This document shows, one piece after another, positions 10,005-17,840 of a stretch of 50,661 nt of DNA; the stretch's first letter is position 1, and the number at the start of each line of letters is the position of its first letter. Made by a program: the position numbers and the translations under genes. The stretch comes from Nitrospirae bacterium JdFR-81. GTDB taxonomy: Bacteria; Nitrospirota; Thermodesulfovibrionia; UBA6902. The notes below the pieces were generated by a model. The model was not told where the DNA came from and ran no database searches. It worked only from the letters and a program-made list of their open reading frames with translations. The DNA lies in the NCBI GenBank assembly GCA_002011735.1, contig MTOQ01000069.1, forward strand, positions 1 through 50,661, in the 5' to 3' direction.

Positions 10005-10328
10005 ATGAAGACAAGCTTATGGATCATAATTCTCATCTTGGTGGCGATCCTGAGTTTTTTGATCGGCTATGGTTTGGCTCCAAGGCAGATTAATATTGCA
10101 GGTGCACCTGCAGCGGTTACAGGCCATGCAGGAGGGTATGGTGCAGCAGCTGGTGGATATGGCGCCCCAGCAGGCGGTTACGGTGCTCCTGCCGGAGGAT
10201 ATGGAGCACCCACAGGAGGATATGGGGCACCAATGGGCGGATACGGAGCACCTGCTGGAGGTTATGGAGCGCCACCGGCTGGAGGTTATGGGGCACCAAT
10301 GGGTGGATACGGAGCCCCGTCTCACTAA
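10005..10328 (+). CDS. Membrane-anchored protein with GGYGAP tandem repeats
   Basis: The 107-residue protein begins with a single hydrophobic helix (residues 4-23), either an uncleaved anchor or a signal sequence. A short linker follows, and then nine copies of GGYGA, mostly as heptads GGYGAPx, up to the C-terminus (SH). Such Gly/Tyr/Pro-rich tails are flexible and may self-associate; no catalytic domain is present. The reading frame is real: Shine-Dalgarno sequence AGGGAGG, intact codons, and only 18 nt between it and tusA. The product probably displays the repeat outside the membrane. Its function is unknown; the operon position links it to the sulfur transporter. Confidence 0.8.
   Translation: MKTSLWIIILILVAILSFLIGYGLAPRQINIAGAPAAVTGHAGGYGAAAGGYGAPAGGYGAPAGGYGAPTGGYGAPMGGYGAPAGGYGAPPAGGYGAPMGGYGAPSH
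10131..10319 (+). repeat. In-frame tandem repeat of about 21 bp encoding GGYGAPx
   Basis: Nine degenerate units, one of 24 bp, encode the Gly-Tyr-Pro tail of the preceding gene. The units differ mainly at third codon positions (for example GGATATGGGGCACCA against GGTTATGGAGCGCCA). The peptide is therefore conserved beyond what recent slippage would give. Confidence 0.9.
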
Positions 10329-10371
10329 ACAACAGGAGAATTAAATCCCATTAGACAGGCAGGTAAAGGCC

Positions 10372-10833
10372 ATGAAAAAGATATTGATCGCAGTTGATGA
10401 CACAAAGGGGACCAAAAGGGCTTTAGATTTCATCTGTAGGTTATGCTCCTGTATGCGCCCGGAATCGATAATACTCGTATATGTAGAGAAGTTTGAGGGC
10501 AGATCGCTGATAGACGAGATGCTTGGTGATGCCGAGCTATCAACCCTTAAAGAGGTGCTCGAGGGCACAGAATACAAACAGGCACTTGATGAGAAGGCAA
10601 ACAAGATATTAAATCACTACAAGAAGGCGATCGAGGAGAAGGGCGTCAGTGGTGTCAGGACAATGATAAGAGAGGGTCATCCTGCTGATGAGATATTGAA
10701 GGCAGCTGATGAAGAGAAGGTTGACATGATAGTGGTTGGTTCCAGAGGCAAAAGGGTTTCACACCTGTTTATGGGAAGTGTGAGCAGGGAGGTTGCAAAT
10801 AGGGCTGAGGTGCCTGTGCTGGTTGTGAAGTAA
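10372..10833 (+). CDS. Universal stress protein (UspA family)
   Basis: The 153-residue single-domain protein starts KKILIAVDDTKGTKRALDF. It ends with the nucleotide-binding loop VVGSRGKRVSHLFMGSVS, which fits the ATP-binding G-x2-G-x(8-9)-G-S pattern, and then VPVLVVK. UspA proteins bind ATP or other ligands and act in stress responses through poorly defined means. The gene is 43 nt after the repeat protein and is the last of the sulfur gene set before a strong hairpin, so it is probably cotranscribed with the transporter. Confidence 0.9.
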   Translation: MKKILIAVDDTKGTKRALDFICRLCSCMRPESIILVYVEKFEGRSLIDEMLGDAELSTLKEVLEGTEYKQALDEKANKILNHYKKAIEEKGVSGVRTMIREGHPADEILKAADEEKVDMIVVGSRGKRVSHLFMGSVSREVANRAEVPVLVVK

Positions 10834-10877
10834 ATAAATAGCATATATCTCTCATTCCAGTGAGTTGTTGATATCAC

Positions 10878-10922
10878 AATACCAGAAGGGTTACAATCCT
10901 TTGGGGTAGCTCTTCTGGTATT
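10878..10922 (+). terminator. Long hairpin after the usp gene, probable terminator
   Basis: Positions 10878-10894 pair with 10906-10922 in a 17-bp stem with two G-U pairs around an 11-nt loop; the outer 11 bp (AATACCAGAAG/CTTCTGGTATT) are perfect. The downstream tract TTATATTTA is AT-rich but not a clean T-run. It probably ends the 8157-10833 transcription unit. A role as a processed 3' end or small RNA cannot be excluded. Confidence 0.6.
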
Positions 10923-10953
10923 TATATTTAGGGATATCCCAACAGGGTTGAAG

Positions 10954-12306
10954 ATGGATAGGGGCACAATAGTCATGGGGGCCGGGCTTGCAGGCCTGTC
11001 CTCTGCCTATCTCCTCTCAAGGTCAGGAAGGAATGTGGTGGTTATCGAGGCAGACCCTGCTGTCGGCGGGCTCTCAAAGACCATAGTATGGGGAGAGTTC
11101 AGGTTCGACCTTGGAGGCCACAGATTTCTTACAAAAAACAGGGAGGTTGAGGAGTTTGTAAAGGAGATACTGGACAGGGAATTCTTGATAGTCCACCGTA
11201 AGAGTAAGATATACATGTATAAGAGGTTCTTCGACTATCCCCTGAGGGTCTCGAATGCGATATTCGGACTCGGCCTTGCCACCACCATAAAGGCTATATC
11301 GGATTATACAAAGGAGAGGATCAAGGCCTTCTGCATACCGTCTGATGGCCTCTCGCTTGAAGATTGGGTAGTGAGCAACTTTGGCCGCACACTCTTTAAC
11401 ATATACTTCAAGGACTACAGTGAGAAGGTCTGGGGTATTGAATGCAGGAGGATAAGCCAGGAATGGGTTGCCCAGAGGATAAGGGGCCTGTCTCTTGGAA
11501 AGGCGATAAAGAATGCCATCTTCAGATTTACAGGTAAGGATATAGCAACCCTTGCAGATACATTCATATATCCACCAAATGGCATAGGCGAGATATCCGA
11601 GAGGCTTAGGGAGGCGATAGAGAGAAGAGACCGTATATTTACAGAGACAAGGATCGAGAGGCTACACCACAGAGACTCTGTTATAAGGTCTGTGACAACA
11701 AATAACTGTAATCATCGGGAGGATATCGAGGGGAGCCATTTCATCTCAAGCATCCCGCTTACTGAACTCGTGAGGATACTCGATCCTCCTCCACCAGATG
11801 AGATAATGGATGCTGTCTCAAGACTCAGATACAGAGACCTGGTTATAGTAACCATCATGATTAACAGGGAGAGGATAACTGACCTCACATGGTTATATCT
11901 ACCAGAGAAGGACATGCCCATCGGAAGGATCCATGAACCAAAGAACTGGAGCGAGAGGATGGCGCCCGAAGGGAAGACCCACCTTGTATGTGAATACTTC
12001 TGCTTCAAGGGTGACGAGATATGGAACAAAGACGATGAAGAGCTTGTATCAAATACAATCCTGCAGCTTGAGAGGATCAACCTTATAAACAGGAACGAGG
12101 TCGTTGATGCATGTGTATTGAGAATACCAAAGGCCTATCCCCTGTTCGAGGTAGGGTACAATGAACCCTATGAAAGGGTTATGGAATATCTAAGTAACTT
12201 CAAGAACCTCCATGTCATAGGCAGGGGAGGAAGGTTCAGGTATTACAATATGGATCATGCAATAGAGTCAGGCATTGAGGCAGCAAAAAAGGTAATGGAT
12301 AGTTGA
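10954..12306 (+). CDS. FAD-dependent amine-oxidase/protoporphyrinogen-oxidase-like oxidoreductase
   Basis: The 450-residue protein begins with the FAD dinucleotide-binding motif MGAGLAGLSSAYLL, followed by the acidic ribose-binding end of strand 2 (VVIEADPAVGG) and a GGHRF segment. These are typical of the amine oxidase / phytoene desaturase / UDP-galactopyranose mutase superfamily. The C-terminal GRGGRFRYYNMDHAIESG matches the second FAD-contact motif. The substrate cannot be read from the sequence. ATG 10954 is preferred over the TTG at 10948 because AGGG (10944-10947) is correctly spaced for it. A cobalamin-type radical SAM gene follows after 4 nt, so the two likely act in one pathway. Confidence 0.8.
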   Translation: MDRGTIVMGAGLAGLSSAYLLSRSGRNVVVIEADPAVGGLSKTIVWGEFRFDLGGHRFLTKNREVEEFVKEILDREFLIVHRKSKIYMYKRFFDYPLRVSNAIFGLGLATTIKAISDYTKERIKAFCIPSDGLSLEDWVVSNFGRTLFNIYFKDYSEKVWGIECRRISQEWVAQRIRGLSLGKAIKNAIFRFTGKDIATLADTFIYPPNGIGEISERLREAIERRDRIFTETRIERLHHRDSVIRSVTTNNCNHREDIEGSHFISSIPLTELVRILDPPPPDEIMDAVSRLRYRDLVIVTIMINRERITDLTWLYLPEKDMPIGRIHEPKNWSERMAPEGKTHLVCEYFCFKGDEIWNKDDEELVSNTILQLERINLINRNEVVDACVLRIPKAYPLFEVGYNEPYERVMEYLSNFKNLHVIGRGGRFRYYNMDHAIESGIEAAKKVMDS

Positions 12307-12310
12307 TACA

Positions 12311-13741
12311 ATGAGATGTGTGCTTATAATACCCTCCTGGGTCCCTGAGGATATCTTCTCATCAAAGACCGCAGGTTCACAGATAAACTACTGGCAACCC
12401 CTTGGCACCCTTTATGTCGCAGCCTCTATGTTGAAGGCAGGGCATGAGGTGAGATTTATTAATGGTGCATTTATGAAACACGAAGAGATACTGAAGGAGG
12501 TCTCTGCGTTCAGGGCCGAATTTGCCGGAATATACTCGACCACGTTCGGATGGAAGAGGGCACTCAAAACCGCAGCGGATATAAAGAGGCTCAATAGGGA
12601 TATATTTATAACCGTTGGTGGCCCCTATCCCATCGCTATGCAGGAGAGATGCCTTGAGGACTCCAGGGATATAGACGCTGTGGTTACTGGAGAGGGAGAG
12701 ATAACCGTGGTGGAGATGCTCGACAGGCTGTCACATGGCAAGGGTCTTGATGGTGTCGAGGGCGTGGCCTTCAGAGAGGGTGACCGGATCATCAAAAACC
12801 CTCCTCGTCCACTCATAACAGACCTTGACTCCCTCCCCTTCCCTGCAAGGGAGCTCCTTGGTAATGCAGACGACTATATACCACCACCTGCTACATATCG
12901 CAGAAGGCCTGTTGCTGTCATCATCACATCAAGGGGGTGTAACCGTAGATGCATATTCTGTTTCCAGATCGACAGGACTCGAAAGAGTGGCATAAGGTTC
13001 AGGAGCATTGAGAATGTGATGGAAGAGATAGAGCTATGCCTCAGGCAGGGATATAGGGAGATAAAATTTATAGACGACACCCTTGCTGCTGATTATACCA
13101 GGGCGATGGCCCTTGCAAAAGAGATAAAGAGGAGGGGGCTTGACTTTACATGGTTTGCCTCAGCCTGTGTGAACCAGGTTGACAGGCCCCTTCTAAAGGC
13201 TTTCAAAGAGGCCGGTTGCTGGGCAATACTGCTTGGTGCAGAGAGCGGGGTCCAGAAGAACCTCAACACCATAAAAAAGGGCATAACCCTTGAACAGACA
13301 CGAAGGGCTGTAAAATGGGCAAAGGATGCGGGGCTGACAGTCTACACACCCTTCATCTTTGGCATCCCTGGTGAGACCTTTGAAGAGGCCCTCAAGACAA
13401 TAGAGTTTGCCATTGAGCTCGACCCTGATATAGCCAATTTCCATGCACTAACGCCATTTCCGGGAACAGAGCTATACGACAACATAGAGAAATACGGAAG
13501 CATGTCAGATGACTTTGAAGACTTTACATATCAGGGGGCTGCCTTCACCCCCTATACCATGAAGAGGGAAGAGATTGCCCTCTTAAGGCAGATAGCCTTC
13601 AGGAGATTTTACTCAAGGCCCTCCTATATCCTGAGGAGGGCCCTCAAACTGAGGAGCGTGAACGACCTGAAGGCCTCCCTCAAAGGCGCCAAGAGCCTCT
13701 TCTGGCTATGGGCAAAAAGGGGCCTGTTCCATAAAGCCTAA
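12311..13741 (+). CDS. B12-binding-domain radical SAM protein
   Basis: The 476-residue protein has an N-terminal cobalamin-binding-type Rossmann domain (about residues 1-150, ending VVTGEGEITVVEML). A linker with LDSLPFPAREL follows, then a radical SAM domain with the cluster motif RGCNRRCIFC (CxxxCxxC near residues 210-217) and later GAESGVQKNLNTIKKG. I see no DxHxxG cobalamin ligand motif, as in several members of the class. Such enzymes often methylate or rearrange lipids, cofactors or antibiotics; the substrate here is unknown. Coupling to the FAD oxidoreductase (4-nt gap) suggests a shared product, perhaps a modified lipid or isoprenoid (inference). Confidence 0.85.
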   Translation: MRCVLIIPSWVPEDIFSSKTAGSQINYWQPLGTLYVAASMLKAGHEVRFINGAFMKHEEILKEVSAFRAEFAGIYSTTFGWKRALKTAADIKRLNRDIFITVGGPYPIAMQERCLEDSRDIDAVVTGEGEITVVEMLDRLSHGKGLDGVEGVAFREGDRIIKNPPRPLITDLDSLPFPARELLGNADDYIPPPATYRRRPVAVIITSRGCNRRCIFCFQIDRTRKSGIRFRSIENVMEEIELCLRQGYREIKFIDDTLAADYTRAMALAKEIKRRGLDFTWFASACVNQVDRPLLKAFKEAGCWAILLGAESGVQKNLNTIKKGITLEQTRRAVKWAKDAGLTVYTPFIFGIPGETFEEALKTIEFAIELDPDIANFHALTPFPGTELYDNIEKYGSMSDDFEDFTYQGAAFTPYTMKREEIALLRQIAFRRFYSRPSYILRRALKLRSVNDLKASLKGAKSLFWLWAKRGLFHKA

Positions 13742-13743
13742 GG

Positions 13744-14757
13744 TTAATACAATAATAAACCCCATGGGGAGCCTGAGTAGGGACTTTCCGGAGTAAGGGT
13801 GAGCCTTATACTGCTCACCATCTTCATACTGTCGGTGTCAAAGACTGCAACGGATATATCCCCGTGGTTCGCAACATACAGCCTCTTCTTTTCGGGATCA
13901 ACCACTATGCCAAGGGGCTCCTTGCCTGACCTGATAGAGCCGATCTTTTTGTCCTTCTCTGTATCGATAATGGCTATCTCACCCTCTTCCCTCCTGGTAA
14001 CATATGCCCTGCTGGCCTTCTCATCAACTGTGATATACCATGCGGTCTTTCCAACCTTTATGTCCTTGATCTTCTCATCCTTTTCTGCATCGATAACCAT
14101 GACACTGCCCTTGCCGTGAATGGCCACATAGACCTTCTTCTTTCCCCTGTCCACCGCAACACCAAGGGGTGTATCGATGGTCTTAAGTGTCTTGATCACC
14201 TTCTGGGTCTGCAGGTCAACCACAGAGACCGTCCAATCCCCCGAATTGCTCACATAGAGCTTCCCATCCAGTATCTTCATGTCAAAAGGCCCTACACCAA
14301 CCTCTATCTTTCCCTTCAGTGTGCTGGTCTTGAGATCAATCACAGAGAGCGTCTTGTTCACATTCTTGCCCTCAACCACATTCTCCGTATCTGTTACATA
14401 TCCTGTCCCTGACGATGGATCGATGACCATAGACATGGGCCCCACGCCAACCTTTATATTCTTTATTAAAGAATGGCTCTGCATGTCTATTACAGAGACC
14501 GTACTGTCACCATAGTTTGAGTTGACAACATAAAGCCTTCCTGCTCCTTCATCAACCGCCATACCAGCAGGCCATGTGCCAACCCTGAATGTCATCACGA
14601 CCTCTGCCTCTGATGTATCTATTATGGAGACCGTCCCGTTACCAGCGTTTGTTACATAGAGGCGACTGCCCTTCCCTGGCATGGATATGCCGGCATAAAC
14701 AAACGAAAAGGTGGATAAGAGTATCGCAACCACCAAAATTAATATCCATCTCTTCAT
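13744..14757 (-). CDS. Secreted YVTN-family beta-propeller protein
   Basis: Starting at ATG 14757, which has GGAAAGGAGAAGG just upstream, the 337-residue protein has a clear signal peptide (MKRWILILVVAILLSTFSFVYAG). About seven repeats of roughly 42 residues follow, with the YVTN signature, such as LYVTNAGNGTVSIIDT and RAYVTRREEGEIAIIDT. The longer ORF-track start at 14796 would place charged residues before the signal peptide and lacks a ribosome site. Such propellers are periplasmic or extracellular binding or structural domains; no enzymatic motif is visible. The gene converges with the radical SAM gene, with 2 nt between the stop codons. Confidence 0.85.
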   Translation of the reverse strand: MKRWILILVVAILLSTFSFVYAGISMPGKGSRLYVTNAGNGTVSIIDTSEAEVVMTFRVGTWPAGMAVDEGAGRLYVVNSNYGDSTVSVIDMQSHSLIKNIKVGVGPMSMVIDPSSGTGYVTDTENVVEGKNVNKTLSVIDLKTSTLKGKIEVGVGPFDMKILDGKLYVSNSGDWTVSVVDLQTQKVIKTLKTIDTPLGVAVDRGKKKVYVAIHGKGSVMVIDAEKDEKIKDIKVGKTAWYITVDEKASRAYVTRREEGEIAIIDTEKDKKIGSIRSGKEPLGIVVDPEKKRLYVANHGDISVAVFDTDSMKMVSSIRLTLTPESPYSGSPWGLLLY

Positions 14758-14785
14758 AGCCTTCTCCTTTCCATTTTTTAGAGGT

Positions 14786-14816
14786 ATAATATTCATAATC
14801 CTGTGATTTTTGTCAA
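14786..14816 (-). promoter_or_regulatory. Putative promoter of the beta-propeller gene
   Basis: On the minus strand TTGACA (14816-14811) is followed, after 19 nt, by TATTAT (14791-14786). The spacer is longer than the 17-nt optimum. It lies 29 nt before the chosen ATG and supports the short start. Confidence 0.45.
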
Positions 14817-14822
14817 TACCGG

Positions 14823-15524
14823 GTGGCTGACCTTGAGGATATCATAGATTCCCTCCTGAGAATCGCAGATGACAGAAGGGTTTGTGCGGAACTGCCTCGA
14901 GTTAAGACCCTTGCAGACAACCTCAGGGAAGGGATGGAGGAAGGTGATCCAGAAGCCGCAGAGATGAGCCTCGTCAGGCTGTATACCTATCTCCACTCAG
15001 CAGGCTGCTACTATTCAGAAAGGGAGAGGGAGGTGCTCAGGAGGCGTAACAGCTATGGATGTTATCCTGGTGGTTTTGATCCGATTATAAAGGCAGGTCC
15101 ATACATAAGGGAAGGGACGGTTGTTGCAGACCTCGGCTCAGGAAACGGACTCCAGGGCCTCCTGCTTCAGAGGCTCTATCCACACTATAAGACCATCCAG
15201 GTAGAGATATCATCAGAGATGATACGGATAGGAAGGCTCTTTCAGAATGCCCTCGGTATTGAAAGGGACAGGGTGGAATGGATCAATGATGATATAATGA
15301 ACTTCTCCACTCGAGGGGTGGATTTCCTCTATATCTACCTGCCTGTCCGCCCCTCAGGCAGGGGGCTTGAGCTCTACAGGGCGATGGCAGATGAGCTGCT
15401 GGCCTGGGATAAGCCGATGTATATCTTCAGTATTGCCGATGCCATCCATGGATTTATAAAAGATGGTTTTGATGTCTTCTATTCAGATGGCCACCTCACC
15501 TGTATGGAGAGAAAGAGGCCCTGA
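14823..15524 (+). CDS. Putative SAM-dependent methyltransferase
   Basis: The 233-residue protein has a helical N-terminal region (about residues 1-75). A Rossmann-like domain follows, with the SAM-binding motif VVADLGSGNGLQGLL (about residues 97-111), an acidic residue at the end of strand 2 (IQVEIS) and motif WINDDI near residue 157. This is the layout of class I methyltransferases. The substrate is unknown. Its GTG start (14823) has no good Shine-Dalgarno sequence. It is transcribed divergently from the beta-propeller gene, and its stop abuts the convergent iscU stop without spacer. Confidence 0.65.
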   Translation: MADLEDIIDSLLRIADDRRVCAELPRVKTLADNLREGMEEGDPEAAEMSLVRLYTYLHSAGCYYSEREREVLRRRNSYGCYPGGFDPIIKAGPYIREGTVVADLGSGNGLQGLLLQRLYPHYKTIQVEISSEMIRIGRLFQNALGIERDRVEWINDDIMNFSTRGVDFLYIYLPVRPSGRGLELYRAMADELLAWDKPMYIFSIADAIHGFIKDGFDVFYSDGHLTCMERKRP

Positions 15525-15902
15525 TCAGCTCGACTCTCCGTGTCTCTTCTTGTAGTCCTCAATCGCCTTGTGCAATGCATCGGCGCCAAGGTTTGAACAG
15601 TGCATCTTCTGCGGAGGAAGCCCATCAAGTGCATCAGCAACCGCCTCCTTTGTGATCTTCATGGCTTCATCTATGGTCTTGCCCTTTGCCATCTCTGTGA
15701 TCATGCTCGACACCGCAATGGCAGCACCACAGCCAAAGGTCTTGAATTTGGCATCAACGATCCTGCCGTCCTTCACCTTGATAAAGAGCTTCATCACATC
15801 GCCACAGACAGGGTTGCCCTCTGTCCCGACACCATCGGCATCAGGTATCTCGCCAACATTCCTTGGATTTGTGAAATGATCCATCAATTTCTTGCTGTAC
15901 AT
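15525..15902 (-). CDS. iscU: Fe-S cluster scaffold protein IscU/NifU-like
   Basis: IscU assembles [2Fe-2S] clusters from iron and sulfide before passing them on. The 125-residue protein has all conserved ligands: Cys33 and Asp35 in NPVCGD, Cys58 in FGCGAA, and His101-Cys102 in KMHCSN. It is the last gene of the Rrf2-TusA-IscS-IscU operon and overlaps the iscS-like gene by 19 nt, so the two are translationally coupled. Because its partner lacks the catalytic lysine of cysteine desulfurases, sulfur may reach it in another way. Confidence 0.94.
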   Translation of the reverse strand: MYSKKLMDHFTNPRNVGEIPDADGVGTEGNPVCGDVMKLFIKVKDGRIVDAKFKTFGCGAAIAVSSMITEMAKGKTIDEAMKITKEAVADALDGLPPQKMHCSNLGADALHKAIEDYKKRHGESS

Positions 15903-17083
15903 TCCTTGCCCTCCATATCATCCCATCCCCTTGCATAGGGTGAGATCTCCCTCAATCTCTCTATTACATCCTTGAAGGTCTGATTAAAGTAGTCTATGTC
16001 ATCATCGCTGGTCTCCTGGCCTATTGTAAAGACAACAGAGCCCTGTGCCACATGGTCGGGTATACCGATTGCATGGAGCACGGGTGAGGACTTCAGGGCC
16101 TTTGACGTGCATGCAGAACCACTTGCACAGTATATCCCCTTGTCTGCAAGGAGCAGAAGCATCGATTCTCCCTCTATATATTCAACCACAAAGCTTGCAT
16201 GTCCAGGCAGCCTCCTCTGGCGATCTCCAGTGAGATGGATCTTGTCTATATTATTAAGGGCAAAGTCTATCATCCTGTCCCTCAATGGCCTGACATGGTT
16301 CATCCTCTCTTCAAGTTCAATCTTGGCAAGCTCTGCGGCCTTGCCCATACCAACAATGGCAGGGACATTCTCGGTTCCTGCCCTCCTGCCACCCTCCTGG
16401 ATGCCTCCATAGATAAGGGGGATTATCCTTGTGCCTTCCCTTATATACAGTGCAGCCGCACCCTTTGGGCCATAAAAGAGATGGGCCGAGATCGTGAGCA
16501 GGTCAACACCGAGCTCGTTAACATCCACGGGGATACTCCCTACAGCAGCAACCGCATCTGTATGAAAGATTATGCCCCTTTCTTTCACTATCTTGGATAT
16601 CTCCTTTATGGGCTCGATAGTCCCTATCTCAGGATTTGCAAGCATTATCGAGACGAGGATGGTCTCATCCGTTATCGCCTTCCTGACATCCTCGGGATCG
16701 ATAATCCCGTATTTATCAGGATGGAGATAGGTAACCACAAAGTCAGACCTTTCAAGGAATCTGGTGGTATTAGTAACGGAGTGATGTTCTATCATGGAGG
16801 TTATTATGTGTCTGCCCTTCTTCTGATGTGCAAGGGCGATACCCTTTATGGCAAAGTTGTTTGATTCTGCACCACTTGATGTAAATATTATCTCGTTCGT
16901 CTTTGCCCCTATCAGGGATGCCACCTTTGCCCTCGCCTCCTCAATGGCCTCCCTTGCCTTCATCCCTGGCTCATATATACTCAGTGGGTTTGCAAAATGC
17001 TCCCTGAAATAGGGCATCATCGCCTCAAGGACATCAGGATGAAGCGGAGTGGTTGCGATATAATCCATATACACACTTCTCAT
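15884..17083 (-). CDS. IscS/NifS-like protein lacking the PLP-binding lysine
   Basis: The 399-residue protein aligns with cysteine desulfurases from end to end: GAESNNFAIKG, EHHSV (His100), Asn150 in LANPEIG, Asp176 in FHTDAV, the phosphate loop GGRRAGTEN, and the mobile catalytic cysteine loop SGSACTSKAL (Cys325). However, the Schiff-base lysine motif, SGHK-YGPKG in active enzymes, reads SAHLFYGPKG with Leu202 (codon CTC), and the PLP-stacking glutamine position is Ala179. Canonical desulfurase activity is therefore unlikely. From memory, Archaeoglobus fulgidus IscS also lacks this lysine and is reported to be inactive yet able to supply a cysteine ligand to IscU's cluster. It lies 3 nt after the TusA gene and overlaps iscU. 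Confidence 0.92.
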   Translation of the reverse strand: MRSVYMDYIATTPLHPDVLEAMMPYFREHFANPLSIYEPGMKAREAIEEARAKVASLIGAKTNEIIFTSSGAESNNFAIKGIALAHQKKGRHIITSMIEHHSVTNTTRFLERSDFVVTYLHPDKYGIIDPEDVRKAITDETILVSIMLANPEIGTIEPIKEISKIVKERGIIFHTDAVAAVGSIPVDVNELGVDLLTISAHLFYGPKGAAALYIREGTRIIPLIYGGIQEGGRRAGTENVPAIVGMGKAAELAKIELEERMNHVRPLRDRMIDFALNNIDKIHLTGDRQRRLPGHASFVVEYIEGESMLLLLADKGIYCASGSACTSKALKSSPVLHAIGIPDHVAQGSVVFTIGQETSDDDIDYFNQTFKDVIERLREISPYARGWDDMEGKECTARN

Positions 17084-17086
17084 CTC

Positions 17087-17374
17087 TCACTCCTTTAGTT
17101 TTCTCACATAGAATTTATAATGATCGGTATCCTCATATACGCCCAGGAATTCATTGCCTGAGACCTCGCACCATGCAGGGATGTCCTCCAGTGCACCATC
17201 ATAATCAGTGAGTATGGCGAGGACCTGACCCTTTTTGATCTCCTTTATCTTCTCCTTTATGGTGAGCAGATGCATTGGACACATCATGTATATAATATCC
17301 GTGGTCGCATCTGCCTGTAGTGGCTTATCAAGAAACTTTATCCTGTTCTCCGTCCTTGTCTCGGATCCCTGCAT
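17087..17374 (-). CDS. TusA-family protein with a CPMH active site
   Basis: The 95-residue protein has a short N-terminal extension (about 25 residues) and then a TusA-like domain: MMCPMHLLTIKEKIKEIKKG and a second conserved part, ILTDYDGALEDIPAWCEVSGNEFLG. The active-site cysteine (Cys32) is kept, but the usual CPxP is CPMH. The 'DIPAWC' portion matches TusA/SirA relatives (DIPxFC). It lies 1 nt after rrf2 and 3 nt before the IscS-like gene. It is therefore a good candidate for the sulfur donor or acceptor of this Fe-S assembly operon (inference). Confidence 0.82.
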   Translation of the reverse strand: MQGSETRTENRIKFLDKPLQADATTDIIYMMCPMHLLTIKEKIKEIKKGQVLAILTDYDGALEDIPAWCEVSGNEFLGVYEDTDHYKFYVRKLKE

Positions 17375-17375
17375 C

Positions 17376-17834
17376 TTACCTTGCCACCCTTGCCTCTGTC
17401 CCCTCCCTGTCCATATCAGCCGAGGCCGACAGGAGGTCCTGAAGGGTTATGCCCTCAAGGAACTCTTCTATCTTCTCACCGAGTGACTGCCATAGGAGTC
17501 TTGCCACACACTTCTTCACAAGGCTGCATCTGTGTCTGTCAGAGACCGGGGCAAGACAGTTGGTAAGGGCAACAGGCCCCTCAAGAACCCTGAGTATAAC
17601 ACCTATGGTGATCTCATCAGGCCTCTTGATAAGCACATATCCCCCACCAGGCCCCTTCTGACTCCTGATCAGCCCCGCCCTCCTCAGCCTGTTGAGGAGC
17701 TGCTCAAGGTATGGCACCGAGACCCCCTGTCTCCTCGCAATCTCCTTTATGCTCACAGGGCCCTTTTCATACTCACGGGCGATCTCGAACATCGCCCTCA
17801 CCCCGTACTCCCCTCTTGTGGATAGACTCAGCAT
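17376..17834 (-). CDS. Rrf2-family (IscR-like) Fe-S-sensing regulator
   Basis: The 152-residue protein has an N-terminal winged-helix domain (STRGEYGVRAMFEIA, SVPYLEQLLNRLRRAGLI, KGPGGGYVL) characteristic of Rrf2. Three cysteines (Cys93, Cys103, Cys109) sit where IscR binds its [2Fe-2S] cluster, although the spacing is wider (C-x9-C-x5-C). It heads the TusA-IscS-IscU operon and probably controls it through feedback on cluster status. A 14-bp palindrome between its -35 and -10 boxes is the likely operator. No Shine-Dalgarno sequence precedes the ATG; the -10 box is 6 nt away, predicting a leaderless transcript. Confidence 0.9.
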   Translation of the reverse strand: MLSLSTRGEYGVRAMFEIAREYEKGPVSIKEIARRQGVSVPYLEQLLNRLRRAGLIRSQKGPGGGYVLIKRPDEITIGVILRVLEGPVALTNCLAPVSDRHRCSLVKKCVARLLWQSLGEKIEEFLEGITLQDLLSASADMDREGTEARVAR

Positions 17835-17840
17835 ATTAAA

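Noticed and set aside
10131-10319. Tandem repeat considered as a CRISPR array
   Set aside because: Units are 21 bp with no unique spacers and lie inside a reading frame.
10017-10344. Alternative ORFs on both strands across the GGYGAP repeat
   Set aside because: They are frame shadows created by the tandem repeat. Only the + frame at 10005 has a ribosome site and a membrane anchor.
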